The notes under the pieces were generated by a model. It worked only from the letters and a program-made list of their open reading frames with translations, was not told where the DNA came from and ran no database searches. Shown here piece by piece: positions 24,856 to 33,175 of a stretch of 64,000 bases of DNA. The translations under genes were made by a program, and so were the position numbers. The stretch comes from Streptomyces radiopugnans (GTDB taxonomy: Bacteria > Actinomycetota > Actinomycetes > Streptomycetales > Streptomycetaceae). Every line of letters begins with the position of its first letter. The stretch's first letter is position 1. The stretch lies in NCBI RefSeq assembly GCF_900110735.1, contig NZ_FOET01000008.1, positions 124,001-188,000 on the forward strand, written 5' to 3'.

Positions 24856-25023
24856 TGAAAAACCACATCTCCGACACCAGCCAGACAAGAAGCGAAAGCG
24901 TTCCGGCCTCCAGGCATCGGATAGCAGGCAGGGGCGGCATGGCCACTACATCCGGAATCAAGACCCAACGAGCTTCCGACTCTCCGGGGTGGGCTTCGCG
25001 CGAATGAGGTACGTGATTTCGGC

Positions 25024-25446
25024 ATGCCGCAGGCGACCATGCTGCACTGCGACACCGAGGCAGCCGAGCTGATCTGCCTGCGGGACCCTGCGGTCCCGGA
25101 CGCGCCCCTGGAGGCGCGCATCGGCATCGCCCCCGGACTGGCGCTGCTCGTTCAGGACGGCGCCGTCGTGGGATGGAGTCTGGCCGACCCGGCGCGCTAC
25201 CTCACCAGCGGGTACACGGCCCCCGATCAGTCCCCGCCCTCCCCGGACACCCGGCGGCAGTTGGCCGAGTGCCTGGCCCTGCTCACCCGGCCCCTGGTCG
25301 ACGAGGTGATGGACAAGGAACCGAGCGCCTGGCACCGGCTGCGTACGGCCGAGCGGGTCCTGCGCAACCAGCGGGAGGACCGGCGCAGGGCCGAGATCCT
25401 GCACCGGCTCGTCATCCGCATGATCGAGGACTACGAGAACTGGTGA
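25024..25446 (+). CDS. Hypothetical protein
   Basis: 140 residues. The C-terminal half is helical and charged (QLAECLALLTRPLVDEVMD, RLRTAERVLRNQREDRRRAEI, LHRLVIRMIEDYENW). No family is recognised. There is no Shine-Dalgarno before the ATG. Codon usage is normal for the genome, in contrast to the AT-richer segment just upstream (24120-25020). The 168 bp between it and the immunity gene show no convincing ORF and may be a scar of toxin-module exchange. Confidence 0.6.
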   Translation: MPQATMLHCDTEAAELICLRDPAVPDAPLEARIGIAPGLALLVQDGAVVGWSLADPARYLTSGYTAPDQSPPSPDTRRQLAECLALLTRPLVDEVMDKEPSAWHRLRTAERVLRNQREDRRRAEILHRLVIRMIEDYENW

Positions 25447-25965
25447 CGGACGCCGCTGTCGCCGGAGTAGGCAGGGCAGACAGGTCCGCGCGGTGGCGCG
25501 CCCTGCTCCCCGGCACCGGCTGGACGCGGGCTCATCGCGCCATGATCAGCACCCCGGAAGATTTCCGGAATTTTTGAAGGCGATGACCTTCCTGTTGCCT
25601 CTAGGCCTCAGGGCTTCGTCGAGCGGCCCCGGAGGCGAGGCGCCAGCAAGCCAGGCTGACCAGGTATGACTCTCCCCCTACGGGGACTCGACAGATACTC
25701 AACTCCCGTAAATTTTCCGGGAACTGTTGACAACCCAAAGGCCTCGGACCAACCTATCGGCATCGACAGGCCCCACCGCTGTCGAGCCGGGGCACCCGCC
25801 GTGTCCCGGACCTTCCGGCCGCCCGCCCCCACGGCGGCCGGCCGTCCCCCCACCGTCGTCGACACGACGCAGGCGCACGGTGGCCGCCCCACGGCCGCCG
25901 GCGGTACGCCGGGTCGTGTCGCGCTGCCCGGCCCCAGGCCGGCCTTCGCGAGGAGGAAGCGAAGC
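25447..25965 (+). promoter_or_regulatory. 519-bp regulatory region of the xylanase gene
   Basis: No gene is supported here. It holds CCGGAA-GAT-TTCCGG at 25554-25568 followed by GGAATTTTTGAAGG, and a second AT-rich element CCCGTAAATTTTCCGGG at 25706-25722. TTGACA at 25727-25732 with CAACCT 17 bp later could be the -35/-10 pair. The related AAATTTTCCGG/GAATTTTTGAAGG elements are candidate sugar-responsive operators. Confidence 0.45.
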
Positions 25966-26658
25966 ATGGACAGGAACGACGCCCCCACCCCCCAGCCGAT
26001 GAGCCGCCGCGGCTTCATCGGCCGCGCCGGCGCCCTGGCGGTGGCCACCTCCGGGCTGATGCTGCCGGCCACCGGCATCGCCCACGCCCAGACCGTCACC
26101 TCGAACCAGACGGGCAACCACAACGGCTTCTACTACTCGTTCTGGACCGACGCCCCGGGCACGGTCTCCATGACCATGGGCTCCGGCGGCAACTACAGCA
26201 CCTCGTGGCGCAACACCGGCAACTTCGTCTGCGGCAAGGGCTGGGCCAACGGCAGCCGCCGGACCGTGCGCTACTCGGGCAGCTTCAACCCGTCGGGCAA
26301 CGGATACCTGTGCCTGTACGGCTGGACGTCGAACCCGCTGGTGGAGTACTACATCGTCGACAACTGGGGCACCTACCGGCCCACGGGAGAGTACCGGGGC
26401 ACCGTCAGCAGCGACGGCGGCACGTACGACATCTACAAGACGACCCGGTACAACCAGCCCTCCGTCGAGGGCACCAGGACCTTCGACCAGTACTGGAGCG
26501 TCCGCCAGCAGAAGAAGACCGGCGGCACCATCACCACCGGCAACCACTTCGACGCCTGGTCCCGCGCCGGGCTGCGGATGGGCAGCTTCAACTACTACAT
26601 GATCATGGCGACCGAGGGCTACCAGAGCAGCGGAAGCTCCAACATCACGGTGAGCTGA
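25966..26658 (+). CDS. Endo-1,4-beta-xylanase, glycoside hydrolase family 11
   Basis: 230 residues. A twin-arginine type leader (SRRGFIGRAGALAVATSGLM) ends near AHAQ. The mature protein is a compact GH11 jelly roll: NYSTSWRNTGNFVCGKGW, YLCLYGWTSNPLVEYYIVD (nucleophile E127), GTYRPTGEYRGTV, and MIMATEGYQSSGSS (acid/base E217). It hydrolyses xylan outside the cell. No carbohydrate-binding module is attached. AGGAGG precedes the ATG. Products would be imported as xylo-oligosaccharides or xylose, relevant to xylFGH further along. Confidence 0.95.
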   Translation: MDRNDAPTPQPMSRRGFIGRAGALAVATSGLMLPATGIAHAQTVTSNQTGNHNGFYYSFWTDAPGTVSMTMGSGGNYSTSWRNTGNFVCGKGWANGSRRTVRYSGSFNPSGNGYLCLYGWTSNPLVEYYIVDNWGTYRPTGEYRGTVSSDGGTYDIYKTTRYNQPSVEGTRTFDQYWSVRQQKKTGGTITTGNHFDAWSRAGLRMGSFNYYMIMATEGYQSSGSSNITVS

Positions 26659-26699
26659 CGGCGGTGTCCCGGCCCGGCCGGGACGCACCGAGCACCCCA

Positions 26700-26736
26700 C
26701 TCGTGGCGCGGCGGCCCCCGGCCGCCGCGCCACGAG
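26700..26736. terminator. Perfect 17-bp terminator between xylanase and hemQ
   Basis: CTCGTGGCGCGGCGGCC, loop CCC, and its exact complement. It serves both convergent genes. Confidence 0.8.
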
Positions 26737-26751
26737 CGCGTGCCGCGGGCG

Positions 26752-27468
26752 CTACGCCAGCCCCGCCACCAGTTCCGCCAGGTCCTTGCGGCGGCCGGTG
26801 TAGAAGGGGATCTCCTCGCGGACGTGGAGGCGGGCGCGGGAGGCGCGCAGGTGGCGCATCAGGTCGACGATGCGGTGCAGCTCGTCGGCCTCGAAAGCCA
26901 GCAGCCACTCGTAGTCGCCCAGCGCGAAGGAGGCGACGGTGTTGGCCCGCACGTCCGGGTAGCCGCGCGCCATCTTCCCGTGCTCGGCCAGCATCTCGCG
27001 GCGCTCCTCGTCCGGCAGGACGTACCAGTCGTAGGAGCGCACGAACGGGTAGACGCACACGTACGCGCGCGGCTCCTCGTCGGCGAGGAAGGCCGGGACG
27101 TGCGAACGGTTGAACTCGGCGGGGCGGTGCAGCGCCATGTTGGACCACACCGGCTCCATCGCGCGGCCCAGCTTCGTGCGCCGGAAGAGGTTGTACGCCT
27201 CCTGGAGCGCGTCGGCGGTCTCCGCGTGCCACCAGATCATCACGTCGGCGTCGGCACGCAGCCCGGAGACGTCGTAGGTGCCGCGCACGGTGACGTCCTT
27301 GGCCGCGAGCTGGTCGAACAGCTCCCGGACCTCCTCGGCGTGGCCGGCGCGGTCCTCGGGGAGCGCCTCGCGCAGGCGGAAGACGGACCACAGGGTGTAG
27401 CGGATGACCTCGTTGAGGTCCTTGGCCTTCTTGCCCGCGTTGGGCGTCTTGCGGGGTTCAGCAGTCAT
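26752..27468 (-). CDS. hemQ: Coproheme decarboxylase HemQ (chlorite dismutase family)
   Basis: 238 residues. HemQ uses peroxide to decarboxylate coproheme to haem b, the last step of the Gram-positive haem route. Motifs IRYTLWSVFRL, GTYDVSGLRADADVMIWWHA, YPFVRSYDWYVLPDEERREMLAEHG (catalytic Tyr region) and KMARGYPDVRANTVASFALGDYEW are typical. It follows hemY with a 4-bp gap, so HemY and HemQ are produced from one transcript. Confidence 0.95.
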   Translation of the reverse strand: MTAEPRKTPNAGKKAKDLNEVIRYTLWSVFRLREALPEDRAGHAEEVRELFDQLAAKDVTVRGTYDVSGLRADADVMIWWHAETADALQEAYNLFRRTKLGRAMEPVWSNMALHRPAEFNRSHVPAFLADEEPRAYVCVYPFVRSYDWYVLPDEERREMLAEHGKMARGYPDVRANTVASFALGDYEWLLAFEADELHRIVDLMRHLRASRARLHVREEIPFYTGRRKDLAELVAGLA

Positions 27469-27472
27469 GGTC

Positions 27473-28891
27473 TCATTCTCGCGCGGCGTCCGGGGCGGCC
27501 GCTGGCCGGGCCCTCGATCCGGAGTGGAGCACCGACTCGGCGGCGGTACGGGCGCTCGCGATGCACGCCGGGATGCCCACCCCGTCGTACGCCGCGCCGC
27601 ACACCGCCAGGCCGGGCAGGGCGGCGAGGTCGCGGCGCACGCGGGCGACGCGGTCGAGGTGGCCGACGGGGTACTGCGGCAGTCCGCCGTTCCAGCGGGT
27701 GACGGTGGAGGCGACGGGGCGGGCGGTGAGCCCGATCGCGGTCCGCAGGTCTCCCAGGGACAGTTCCACCAGGTCGGCGTCGTCGCGGTCGAGGACCTCC
27801 TCCTCGCCGTAGCGGCCCAGGGAGGTGCGCAGGACGAACAGGCCGGGGTCCTGGGCGGCGTTCCAGCGCCACTTGTTGGTGGAGAAGGTGGAGGCCTTGA
27901 TCGCCCGGCCGTCGGTGGCGGGGACGAGGAAGCCCCGGCCCTCGGGCACCCGGGCCAGGTCGCGGCGGCGGAAGGCCATGGTGACCAGGGCCATGGAGGC
28001 GTACTCGATCCGCTCCAGCTCGGCCGCGGCGGCCGGGGAGAGGCCGGCCAGCAGCCGTGCGGCGGCGGGGGCGGGTACGGCCAGGACCACCGCGTCCGCC
28101 TCCAGCCGGCGGCCCGCGGCGACCGCCGTCCAGCCGCTCCCGGTACGGCGCAGTTCGCTCACGGGGGCGCCGGTGCGGATGTCCGCGCCCGCGGCGCGGC
28201 AGGTGTCGGCGACGGCGCCGGGCAGCCGTCCCATGCCGCCCTCGATGCCCATGAAGACGGGCCCGCCCTGTTCGGGGCGGCCCGCCGCGGCGCGCTGCTG
28301 GACGCCGCGTACGGCGTCCAGCAGTGAGCGTTCCCGCCGGGCCGCCTCGAACAGGGCGGGCACGGAGGCGCGCATCGAGATCCGGTAGGCGTCCCCGGCG
28401 TACACCCCGCCCAGCAGCGGCTCCACGAGCCGGTCCACGACCTCGCGGCCGAGGCGGGCGGCGACGTACTCGCCGACGGCCACGTCCTCCCCGACCTCGG
28501 TGCGCGGCAGCTCGGCGTCCTCGGCGGCGCGGGCCAGGCCGTCGGGAGAGACGATCCCGGCGAGGACGGCCGGGTCGGCGGGTACGCCCATGACGTGGCC
28601 GGTGGGCATCGGGCGCACCTCGCCGCGGGTCCAGACCGCCGCGGTGCCCGTGGCGGGCGGCTGGAGGGCGTCGCCGAGACCGGCGGCGCGGGCGAGGTCG
28701 AGGCCCTCGGGGCGGCGGGCGAGCATCGACTCGGCGCCCAGGTCGACGGCGGCGTCCGCGATCCGTCCGGCGTACAGCTTGCCGCCGAGACGGGGGGAGG
28801 ACTCCAGGACGGTCACGCGCGCGCCGCCCTCCAGCAGGCGGTGGGCGGCGGCGAGCCCGGAGATGCCGCCGCCGATGACGATGACGTGCAT
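27473..28891 (-). CDS. hemY: Coproporphyrinogen III oxidase / protoporphyrinogen oxidase HemY
   Basis: 472 residues. An FAD-binding N-terminus (VIVIGGGISGLAAAHRLLEGG, then LGGKLYAGRI and DLGAESMLARRPEG) and the C-terminal dinucleotide region (AALPGLAVCGAAYDGVGIPACIASA) define the HemY/HemG family. In Actinobacteria this enzyme oxidises coproporphyrinogen III and feeds HemQ. It is soluble, with no transmembrane anchor. Immediately upstream of hemQ. Sometimes named cgoX or hemG. Confidence 0.93.
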   Translation of the reverse strand: MHVIVIGGGISGLAAAHRLLEGGARVTVLESSPRLGGKLYAGRIADAAVDLGAESMLARRPEGLDLARAAGLGDALQPPATGTAAVWTRGEVRPMPTGHVMGVPADPAVLAGIVSPDGLARAAEDAELPRTEVGEDVAVGEYVAARLGREVVDRLVEPLLGGVYAGDAYRISMRASVPALFEAARRERSLLDAVRGVQQRAAAGRPEQGGPVFMGIEGGMGRLPGAVADTCRAAGADIRTGAPVSELRRTGSGWTAVAAGRRLEADAVVLAVPAPAAARLLAGLSPAAAAELERIEYASMALVTMAFRRRDLARVPEGRGFLVPATDGRAIKASTFSTNKWRWNAAQDPGLFVLRTSLGRYGEEEVLDRDDADLVELSLGDLRTAIGLTARPVASTVTRWNGGLPQYPVGHLDRVARVRRDLAALPGLAVCGAAYDGVGIPACIASARTAAESVLHSGSRARPAAAPDAARE

Positions 28892-29069
28892 GGCTCCACT
28901 CTCGCAGACCGCCGCCGGCTCCCGCGCGCCGCCCCGGCCGGGAGGGCTCCGGCCGTGCGGTGGCCTTCCCGAGTCCCGACCGTGACCGCTTCGCTACCGG
29001 GGAACGGCAACCGGCCCGTATGGCAGGCCGTCCAACTCCCGACATCCACAGATGTGTTGGGGGGCTTTG

Positions 29070-30260
29070 ATGTTCACACGCAGGTTCACGCCCATGGCCG
29101 GCGGCAGTGCGCCGGCGCGGCGCGGGGCGTCGGCCGCGGTGCTGCTGGCCGCAGCGCTGGCGGTCACCGGCTGCGGCGTGGCGGGGGACGGCGACGGTAG
29201 CGCCGGCGCCAAGGCGGACCGGGGCGTCGCGGCGCCCGAGGCGGCCCGCCAGGAAGCGGGGCAGGGAGCCGGACAGGAGGCAGGGGCCTATGAGCAGGGC
29301 GCCTCGCAGGCGGACCGCGGGGAAGCCGGTGACCGGAGGGCCGCCGACGACGCGCCCGACCTCGCCGCGACCCATGTCATCCGTACCGCGTCGCTCACCG
29401 TCACGGCCGAGGACGTGCCGGAGAAGCTGGACCGGGCCCGCGCGGTGGTGGAGACCGCGGGCGGCTACGTGGCCGACGAGGACACCGACAGCGACTCCGA
29501 GGGGCACGACCGCTCCCGTATGACGCTGCGGGTGCCGCCCGAGGAGTACCAGGGGGTGCTGGACGAGCTGGCCGGGCTCGGCAAGCAGGTCGAGCGGAAG
29601 GTCTCGGCCAAGGACGTCACCGACCAGGTGGTGGACGTCGAGAGCCGGATCAAGACGCAGAAGGCCAGCGTGGACCGGGTGCGCAAGCTGATGGACGAGG
29701 CCGGGGCGCTGTCCGACGTGGTGACGCTGGAGGCCGAGCTGAGCAGTCGGCAGGCGGATCTCGAGGCACTCCAGGCGCGTCTGAAGTCCCTGGAGAGCCG
29801 CACCGGGATGGCCACGATCACGCTGGTGCTGCGCGAGCCGGACGCGGAGCCGGCCGAGGGGGAGGACGACGGCGCGCCGTCCTTCCTGGACGCCCTGGCG
29901 GGCGGCTGGCAGGCCTTCGTCTCGACGGTCCGCTGGATCACGGTCGTCCTGGGCGTGCTGCTGCCCTTCGCCGCGGCGGCGCTGCTGGCGGTGCTGGTGT
30001 GGCGGCTGGTACGTCCCTGGCTGCCGCGGCGGCCGGAGGGGGCGCTGCCGCGGCGCACCGGGCCGGCCGTGCCGCCCCCGGTGACGGTTCCGGGGCCCGT
30101 GACGGCGCCGGGCACGGCGCCGGGCGCCGCACCTGGCACGGTGCGGGAGGACGGCGGCCGTGCGGAGGGTCCCGCAGAGGACCGGGGGACCCCGGCGGGT
30201 CCGGAGAGCCCTGAGGTCCCGGAGAAGCCCGAGGCCCCGGGGGCTTCGGAGAAGGGGTGA
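29070..30260 (+). CDS. DUF4349 lipoprotein with C-terminal membrane helix
   Basis: 396 residues. The lipobox AVTGC gives a lipid-modified N-terminus. The DUF4349 domain (about 105-260) includes IRTASLTVTAEDVPEKLDRA, the coiled coil VVDVESRIKTQKASVDRVRKL and SRTGMATITLVL. A single transmembrane helix (VLGVLLPFAAAALLAVLVWRLV) is followed by a Pro/Glu-rich cytoplasmic tail. TGGGGGG precedes the ATG. The family is thought to be envelope-associated; function is unknown. It diverges from hemY. Confidence 0.85.
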   Translation: MFTRRFTPMAGGSAPARRGASAAVLLAAALAVTGCGVAGDGDGSAGAKADRGVAAPEAARQEAGQGAGQEAGAYEQGASQADRGEAGDRRAADDAPDLAATHVIRTASLTVTAEDVPEKLDRARAVVETAGGYVADEDTDSDSEGHDRSRMTLRVPPEEYQGVLDELAGLGKQVERKVSAKDVTDQVVDVESRIKTQKASVDRVRKLMDEAGALSDVVTLEAELSSRQADLEALQARLKSLESRTGMATITLVLREPDAEPAEGEDDGAPSFLDALAGGWQAFVSTVRWITVVLGVLLPFAAAALLAVLVWRLVRPWLPRRPEGALPRRTGPAVPPPVTVPGPVTAPGTAPGAAPGTVREDGGRAEGPAEDRGTPAGPESPEVPEKPEAPGASEKG

Positions 30261-30266
30261 GGGGAA

Positions 30267-30308
30267 CCCCGGCGGGCGGCCCTCTGCCCGAGGGCCGGCC
30301 CGCCGGGG
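30267..30308. terminator. Hairpin between DUF4349 and hemE genes
   Basis: An 18-bp GC stem with one bulged G and a 5-nt loop (TGCCC) lies between the two convergent genes. Confidence 0.65.
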
Positions 30309-30334
30309 TCCCGCTCCCGCTCCGTCCCGGCGGC

Positions 30335-31438
30335 TCAGCGCGCGGTCTGCTCGTGCACGTACTCCACCAGGCGGGTGAGCGCGTCGGGGTCGGTGTCGGG
30401 CAGCACGCCGTGCCCGAGGTTGAAGATGTGCCCCGGCAGGCCTCGGGCGGCGTCCAGCACCCGCCTGGCCTGGGTCTCGACGGCCTCGCGCGGCGCGAAG
30501 AGCACCGCCGGGTCGAGGTTGCCCTGGACGGCCTTGTCCGGGCCGATCCGGCGGGCCGCCTCGTCCAGCGGCACCCGCCAGTCCGCGCCGACGACGTCCG
30601 GGCCCGCCTCGGACATCGCGCCCAGCAGTTCGCCGGTGCCGACGCCGAAGTGGATGCGGGGGACGCCGTGGTGGGCGACGGCGTCGAAGACCTTGGCGGA
30701 GGCCGGCAGCACCGAGGCGCGGTAGTCGGCGGGGGCCAGGGCGCCGGCCCAGGAGTCGAAGAGCTGTACGGCGCTCGCGCCCGCCTCGATCTGCACCTTC
30801 AGGAAGGCGGCGGTGATGTCCGCGAGCCGGTCCAGCAGGTCGGCCCACAGCTCCGGGGCGCCGTACATCATCGCCTTGGTGTGCTCGTGGTTGCGGGACG
30901 GCCCGCCCTCCACGAGGTAGCTGGCGAGGGTGAAGGGGGCGCCGGCGAAGCCGATGAGGGGGGTGGCCCCCAGCTCGGCGGTGAGCATCCCGACGGCCTC
31001 GGTCACGTACGCCACGTCGTCCGGCTCCAGCGGGCGCAGCCGCTCCAGGTCGGCGCGGGAGCGGAAGGGCCGCTCGACGACGGGGCCCACCCCCGGCCTG
31101 ATGTCGAGGTCGACGCCGATGGCCTTGAGGGGTACGACGATGTCGCTGAAGTAGATGGCCGCGTCCACCCCGTGGCGGCGGACGGGCTGGAGGGTGATCT
31201 CGGTGACGAGGTCGGGGCGCATGCAGGAGTCGAGCATCCCGATGCCCTCGCGCACCTTCCGGTACTCCGGCAGGGAGCGGCCGGCCTGCCGCATGAACCA
31301 CACCGGGGTGTGCGGCACGGGCTCGCGGCGGCACGCCCGCAGAAAGGCGGAGTCGGCGACTGCGGGCTCGGCGGCCGCGGGGGCGGCGGATCCCGCGGCG
31401 GAGGGGGTCTGGGCTGCGGTTCGGTCGTCGGCGGTCAC
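30335..31438 (-). CDS. hemE: Uroporphyrinogen decarboxylase HemE
   Basis: 367 residues. HemE removes four carboxyls from uroporphyrinogen III to give coproporphyrinogen III, upstream of HemY. Landmarks are PHTPVWFMRQAGRSLPEYRKV, IYFSDIVVPLKAIGVDL, GFAGAPFTLASYLVEGG, QLFDSWAGAL and HIFNLGHGVLPDTDPD. An Ala-rich N-terminal extension of about 25 residues (TAAQTPSAAGSAAPAAAEPA) is unusual but harmless. GTG start without Shine-Dalgarno, 63 bp from the divergent DUF3000 gene. Confidence 0.95.
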   Translation of the reverse strand: MTADDRTAAQTPSAAGSAAPAAAEPAVADSAFLRACRREPVPHTPVWFMRQAGRSLPEYRKVREGIGMLDSCMRPDLVTEITLQPVRRHGVDAAIYFSDIVVPLKAIGVDLDIRPGVGPVVERPFRSRADLERLRPLEPDDVAYVTEAVGMLTAELGATPLIGFAGAPFTLASYLVEGGPSRNHEHTKAMMYGAPELWADLLDRLADITAAFLKVQIEAGASAVQLFDSWAGALAPADYRASVLPASAKVFDAVAHHGVPRIHFGVGTGELLGAMSEAGPDVVGADWRVPLDEAARRIGPDKAVQGNLDPAVLFAPREAVETQARRVLDAARGLPGHIFNLGHGVLPDTDPDALTRLVEYVHEQTAR

Positions 31439-31488
31439 AACCAGAAGTCTCGCACGTGTCCCTACCCGTCCGGAGCACCCGTTCCGCC

Positions 31489-31502
31489 TACGCTGCCGCC
31501 CA
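31489..31502 (+). promoter_or_regulatory. Leaderless promoter of the DUF3000 gene
   Basis: TACGCT at 31489-31494 ends 7 nt before the ATG at 31502. No Shine-Dalgarno is present in the 63-bp divergent spacer. Confidence 0.5.
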
Positions 31503-32137
31503 TGGCAGCGGCGCGAGCACACCAGGCGGACGGTACGGCGGGTCCCGGCGGTGAGGAGGCGCCGCGGCCCTTCCGGCAGGCCGTGGCGGCGCTGGCGGGG
31601 GTGCGGCCGCGCCCGGAGATCCGGCTGGGCCCGCTGCCGCCGCCGCGCAGGCTGGCGCCGTTCGCGCACGCGGTGGAGGCGTCGGTCGAGGCCGAGGGCG
31701 AGGAGCTGGCCGACGGGCGGTTCGTGCTGCTGCACGATCCCGCCGGGCAGGACGCGTGGCGGGGCTCGTTCCGGGTGGTGACCCTGGCCCGCGCCCAGCT
31801 GGAACCGGAGATGGCGGCGGACCCGCTGCTGCCGGAGGTCACCTGGTCGTGGCTGACGGGCGCGCTCGTCGCGCGGTCGGCGGGGTACGCCGCGGAGGGC
31901 GGCACGGTGACGCGGGCGGACTCCCACTCATTCGGGGAGCTGGCGGACCGGGCGGTGCGCTCGGAGCTGGAGATCCGCGCCTCGTGGACCCCGCGGGACG
32001 GGCTGGGGGAGGCGGCGGCCGGACATCTGGCGGCCTGGTGCGACCTGCTGTGCCAGTGCGCGGGGCTGCCGCCGGAGGAGGGCGGGGGGGCGGCCGTCGT
32101 ACCACTGCCGCAGCGCCGCGGCCCGCAGCCACTCTGA
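31502..32137 (+). CDS. DUF3000 domain protein
   Basis: 211 residues. FRQAVAALAGVRPRPEIRLGPLPPPRRLAPFAHAV read in parts, VTWSWLTGALVARSAGYAA, VTRADSHSFGELADRAVRSELEIRASWT and HLAAWCDLLCQCAGLPP match DUF3000, an actinobacterial family of unknown function that is nearly always next to hemE. This linkage suggests a role tied to tetrapyrrole metabolism or its regulation, but nothing in the sequence shows an activity. Confidence 0.88.
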   Translation: MAAARAHQADGTAGPGGEEAPRPFRQAVAALAGVRPRPEIRLGPLPPPRRLAPFAHAVEASVEAEGEELADGRFVLLHDPAGQDAWRGSFRVVTLARAQLEPEMAADPLLPEVTWSWLTGALVARSAGYAAEGGTVTRADSHSFGELADRAVRSELEIRASWTPRDGLGEAAAGHLAAWCDLLCQCAGLPPEEGGGAAVVPLPQRRGPQPL

Positions 32138-32318
32138 TGGTTCCCCGGATCGAGCCCCTGTCCGATTTGCCGGAATTTTCCACTCACTCATTCGTGATCA
32201 TTCCCTAAAGACGGACCGGCGGAGTGCCGAAGGATTCTGTGACCCCTCACGGGGCTCATCCCATCCCGACTTCCCCCATAGTCGGCTTCCGTCCGCTCTC
32301 CACTCCCCAGGAGGCCCG

Positions 32319-32981
32319 GTGTCCGTTCTTCTTGAGCACCCCACAAGCCTGGTCGCCTACCGCCCGAACAAGCCGACGGCCATGGTCGTCGTCGCCGACC
32401 CCCGGGTCCGTTCCACCGTCACCCGCCACCTGTGGGCGCTCGGTGTCCGGGACGTGATCGAGGCGTCTTCGATCGCGGAGGCCCGCCCCCGTGTCGCCAA
32501 CCCGCGCGACATCTGCGTAGCCGAGGTCCACCTGCCCGACGGCTCCGGCCTGACCCTGCTGTCCGAGACCCGGGCGGCGGGCTGGCCCAACGGCCTCGCC
32601 CTCTCCGCCGCCGACGACATCGGCGCCGTGCGCAACGCCCTCGCGGGCGGCGTCAAGGGCTACGTCGTCACCGGCACCCGCGGCACCCCCGGTCACCCCG
32701 GGCGCCCCGGCACCGCACCCATCGGCGCCGCCGCCGCCCGTATGCACCGCCGCCCGCCGGGCGCCCCCGGCCAGTCCGGTGGCTACCGCGAGCTCTCCGG
32801 CCGGGAGATCGAGGTGCTGCGGCTGGTGGCGGAGGGCCAGTCCAACAAGGCGATCGGCGTGTCCATGGGCCTGTCCGCCCTGACCGTCAAGAGCCATCTC
32901 GCCCGGATCGCCCGCAAGCTGGGCACCGGCGACCGCGCGGGCATGGTCGCGGTCGCCCTGCGCACCGGCATCATCCACTGA
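32319..32981 (+). CDS. Atypical LuxR-type response regulator with Glu at the phosphorylation site
   Basis: 220 residues from a GTG with AGGAGG upstream. A receiver-like domain (MVVVADPRVRSTVTRHLWAL, DICVAEVHLPDGSG, LALSAADD, VKGYVV) is followed by a Gly/Pro/Arg-rich linker and a LuxR helix-turn-helix (YRELSGREIEVLRLVAEGQ, NKAIGVSMGLSALTVKSHLA). The phosphoacceptor Asp is replaced by E69 (AEVHLP). The protein may be constitutively active or controlled by something other than phosphorylation. No histidine kinase gene is adjacent. An orphan regulator; DNA target unknown. Confidence 0.85.
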   Translation: MSVLLEHPTSLVAYRPNKPTAMVVVADPRVRSTVTRHLWALGVRDVIEASSIAEARPRVANPRDICVAEVHLPDGSGLTLLSETRAAGWPNGLALSAADDIGAVRNALAGGVKGYVVTGTRGTPGHPGRPGTAPIGAAAARMHRRPPGAPGQSGGYRELSGREIEVLRLVAEGQSNKAIGVSMGLSALTVKSHLARIARKLGTGDRAGMVAVALRTGIIH

Positions 32982-33063
32982 CCGCCCACCGACCCCGGCT
33001 GCCCGCGGCGCTCCCCCGCCCCCACTCCCCCCACACACCGCGATCCCCTTCCCGCTCCGACCC

Positions 33064-33104
33064 CACCCGCCCGCCCGGCCGGCTCCCGGCCGGGCGGGCG
33101 GGTG
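33064..33104. terminator. Perfect 19-bp terminator after the response regulator
   Basis: CACCCGCCCGCCCGGCCGG, loop CTC, then the exact complement. Very stable. Confidence 0.85.
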
Positions 33105-33147
33105 CGCGTCGTCCGCCGACGTGACGTTCCGTCGACGGACGACGCGC
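33104..33147. promoter_or_regulatory. Second long hairpin abutting the ribonuclease D promoter
   Basis: 18-nt arms with one mismatch (GCGCGTCGTCC... and ...GGACGACGCGC) flank the loop TGACGTTC. It starts where the terminator ends and reaches to 17 bp before the -10 box of the next gene. It could be a second terminator or an operator. Confidence 0.5.
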
Positions 33148-33175
33148 ATCGCGTGCGCATGGATACCCTTGTCGC

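Noticed and set aside
24816..25007. Small ORF after the immunity gene
   Set aside because: No ribosome binding site and overlap with the immunity gene end; composition looks non-coding.
27465..31478. Long open frame on the minus strand through hemY, the DUF4349 gene and hemE
   Set aside because: Parts run out of frame with hemY and hemE and antisense to the DUF4349 lipoprotein; the peptide is Arg/Pro-rich shadow sequence.
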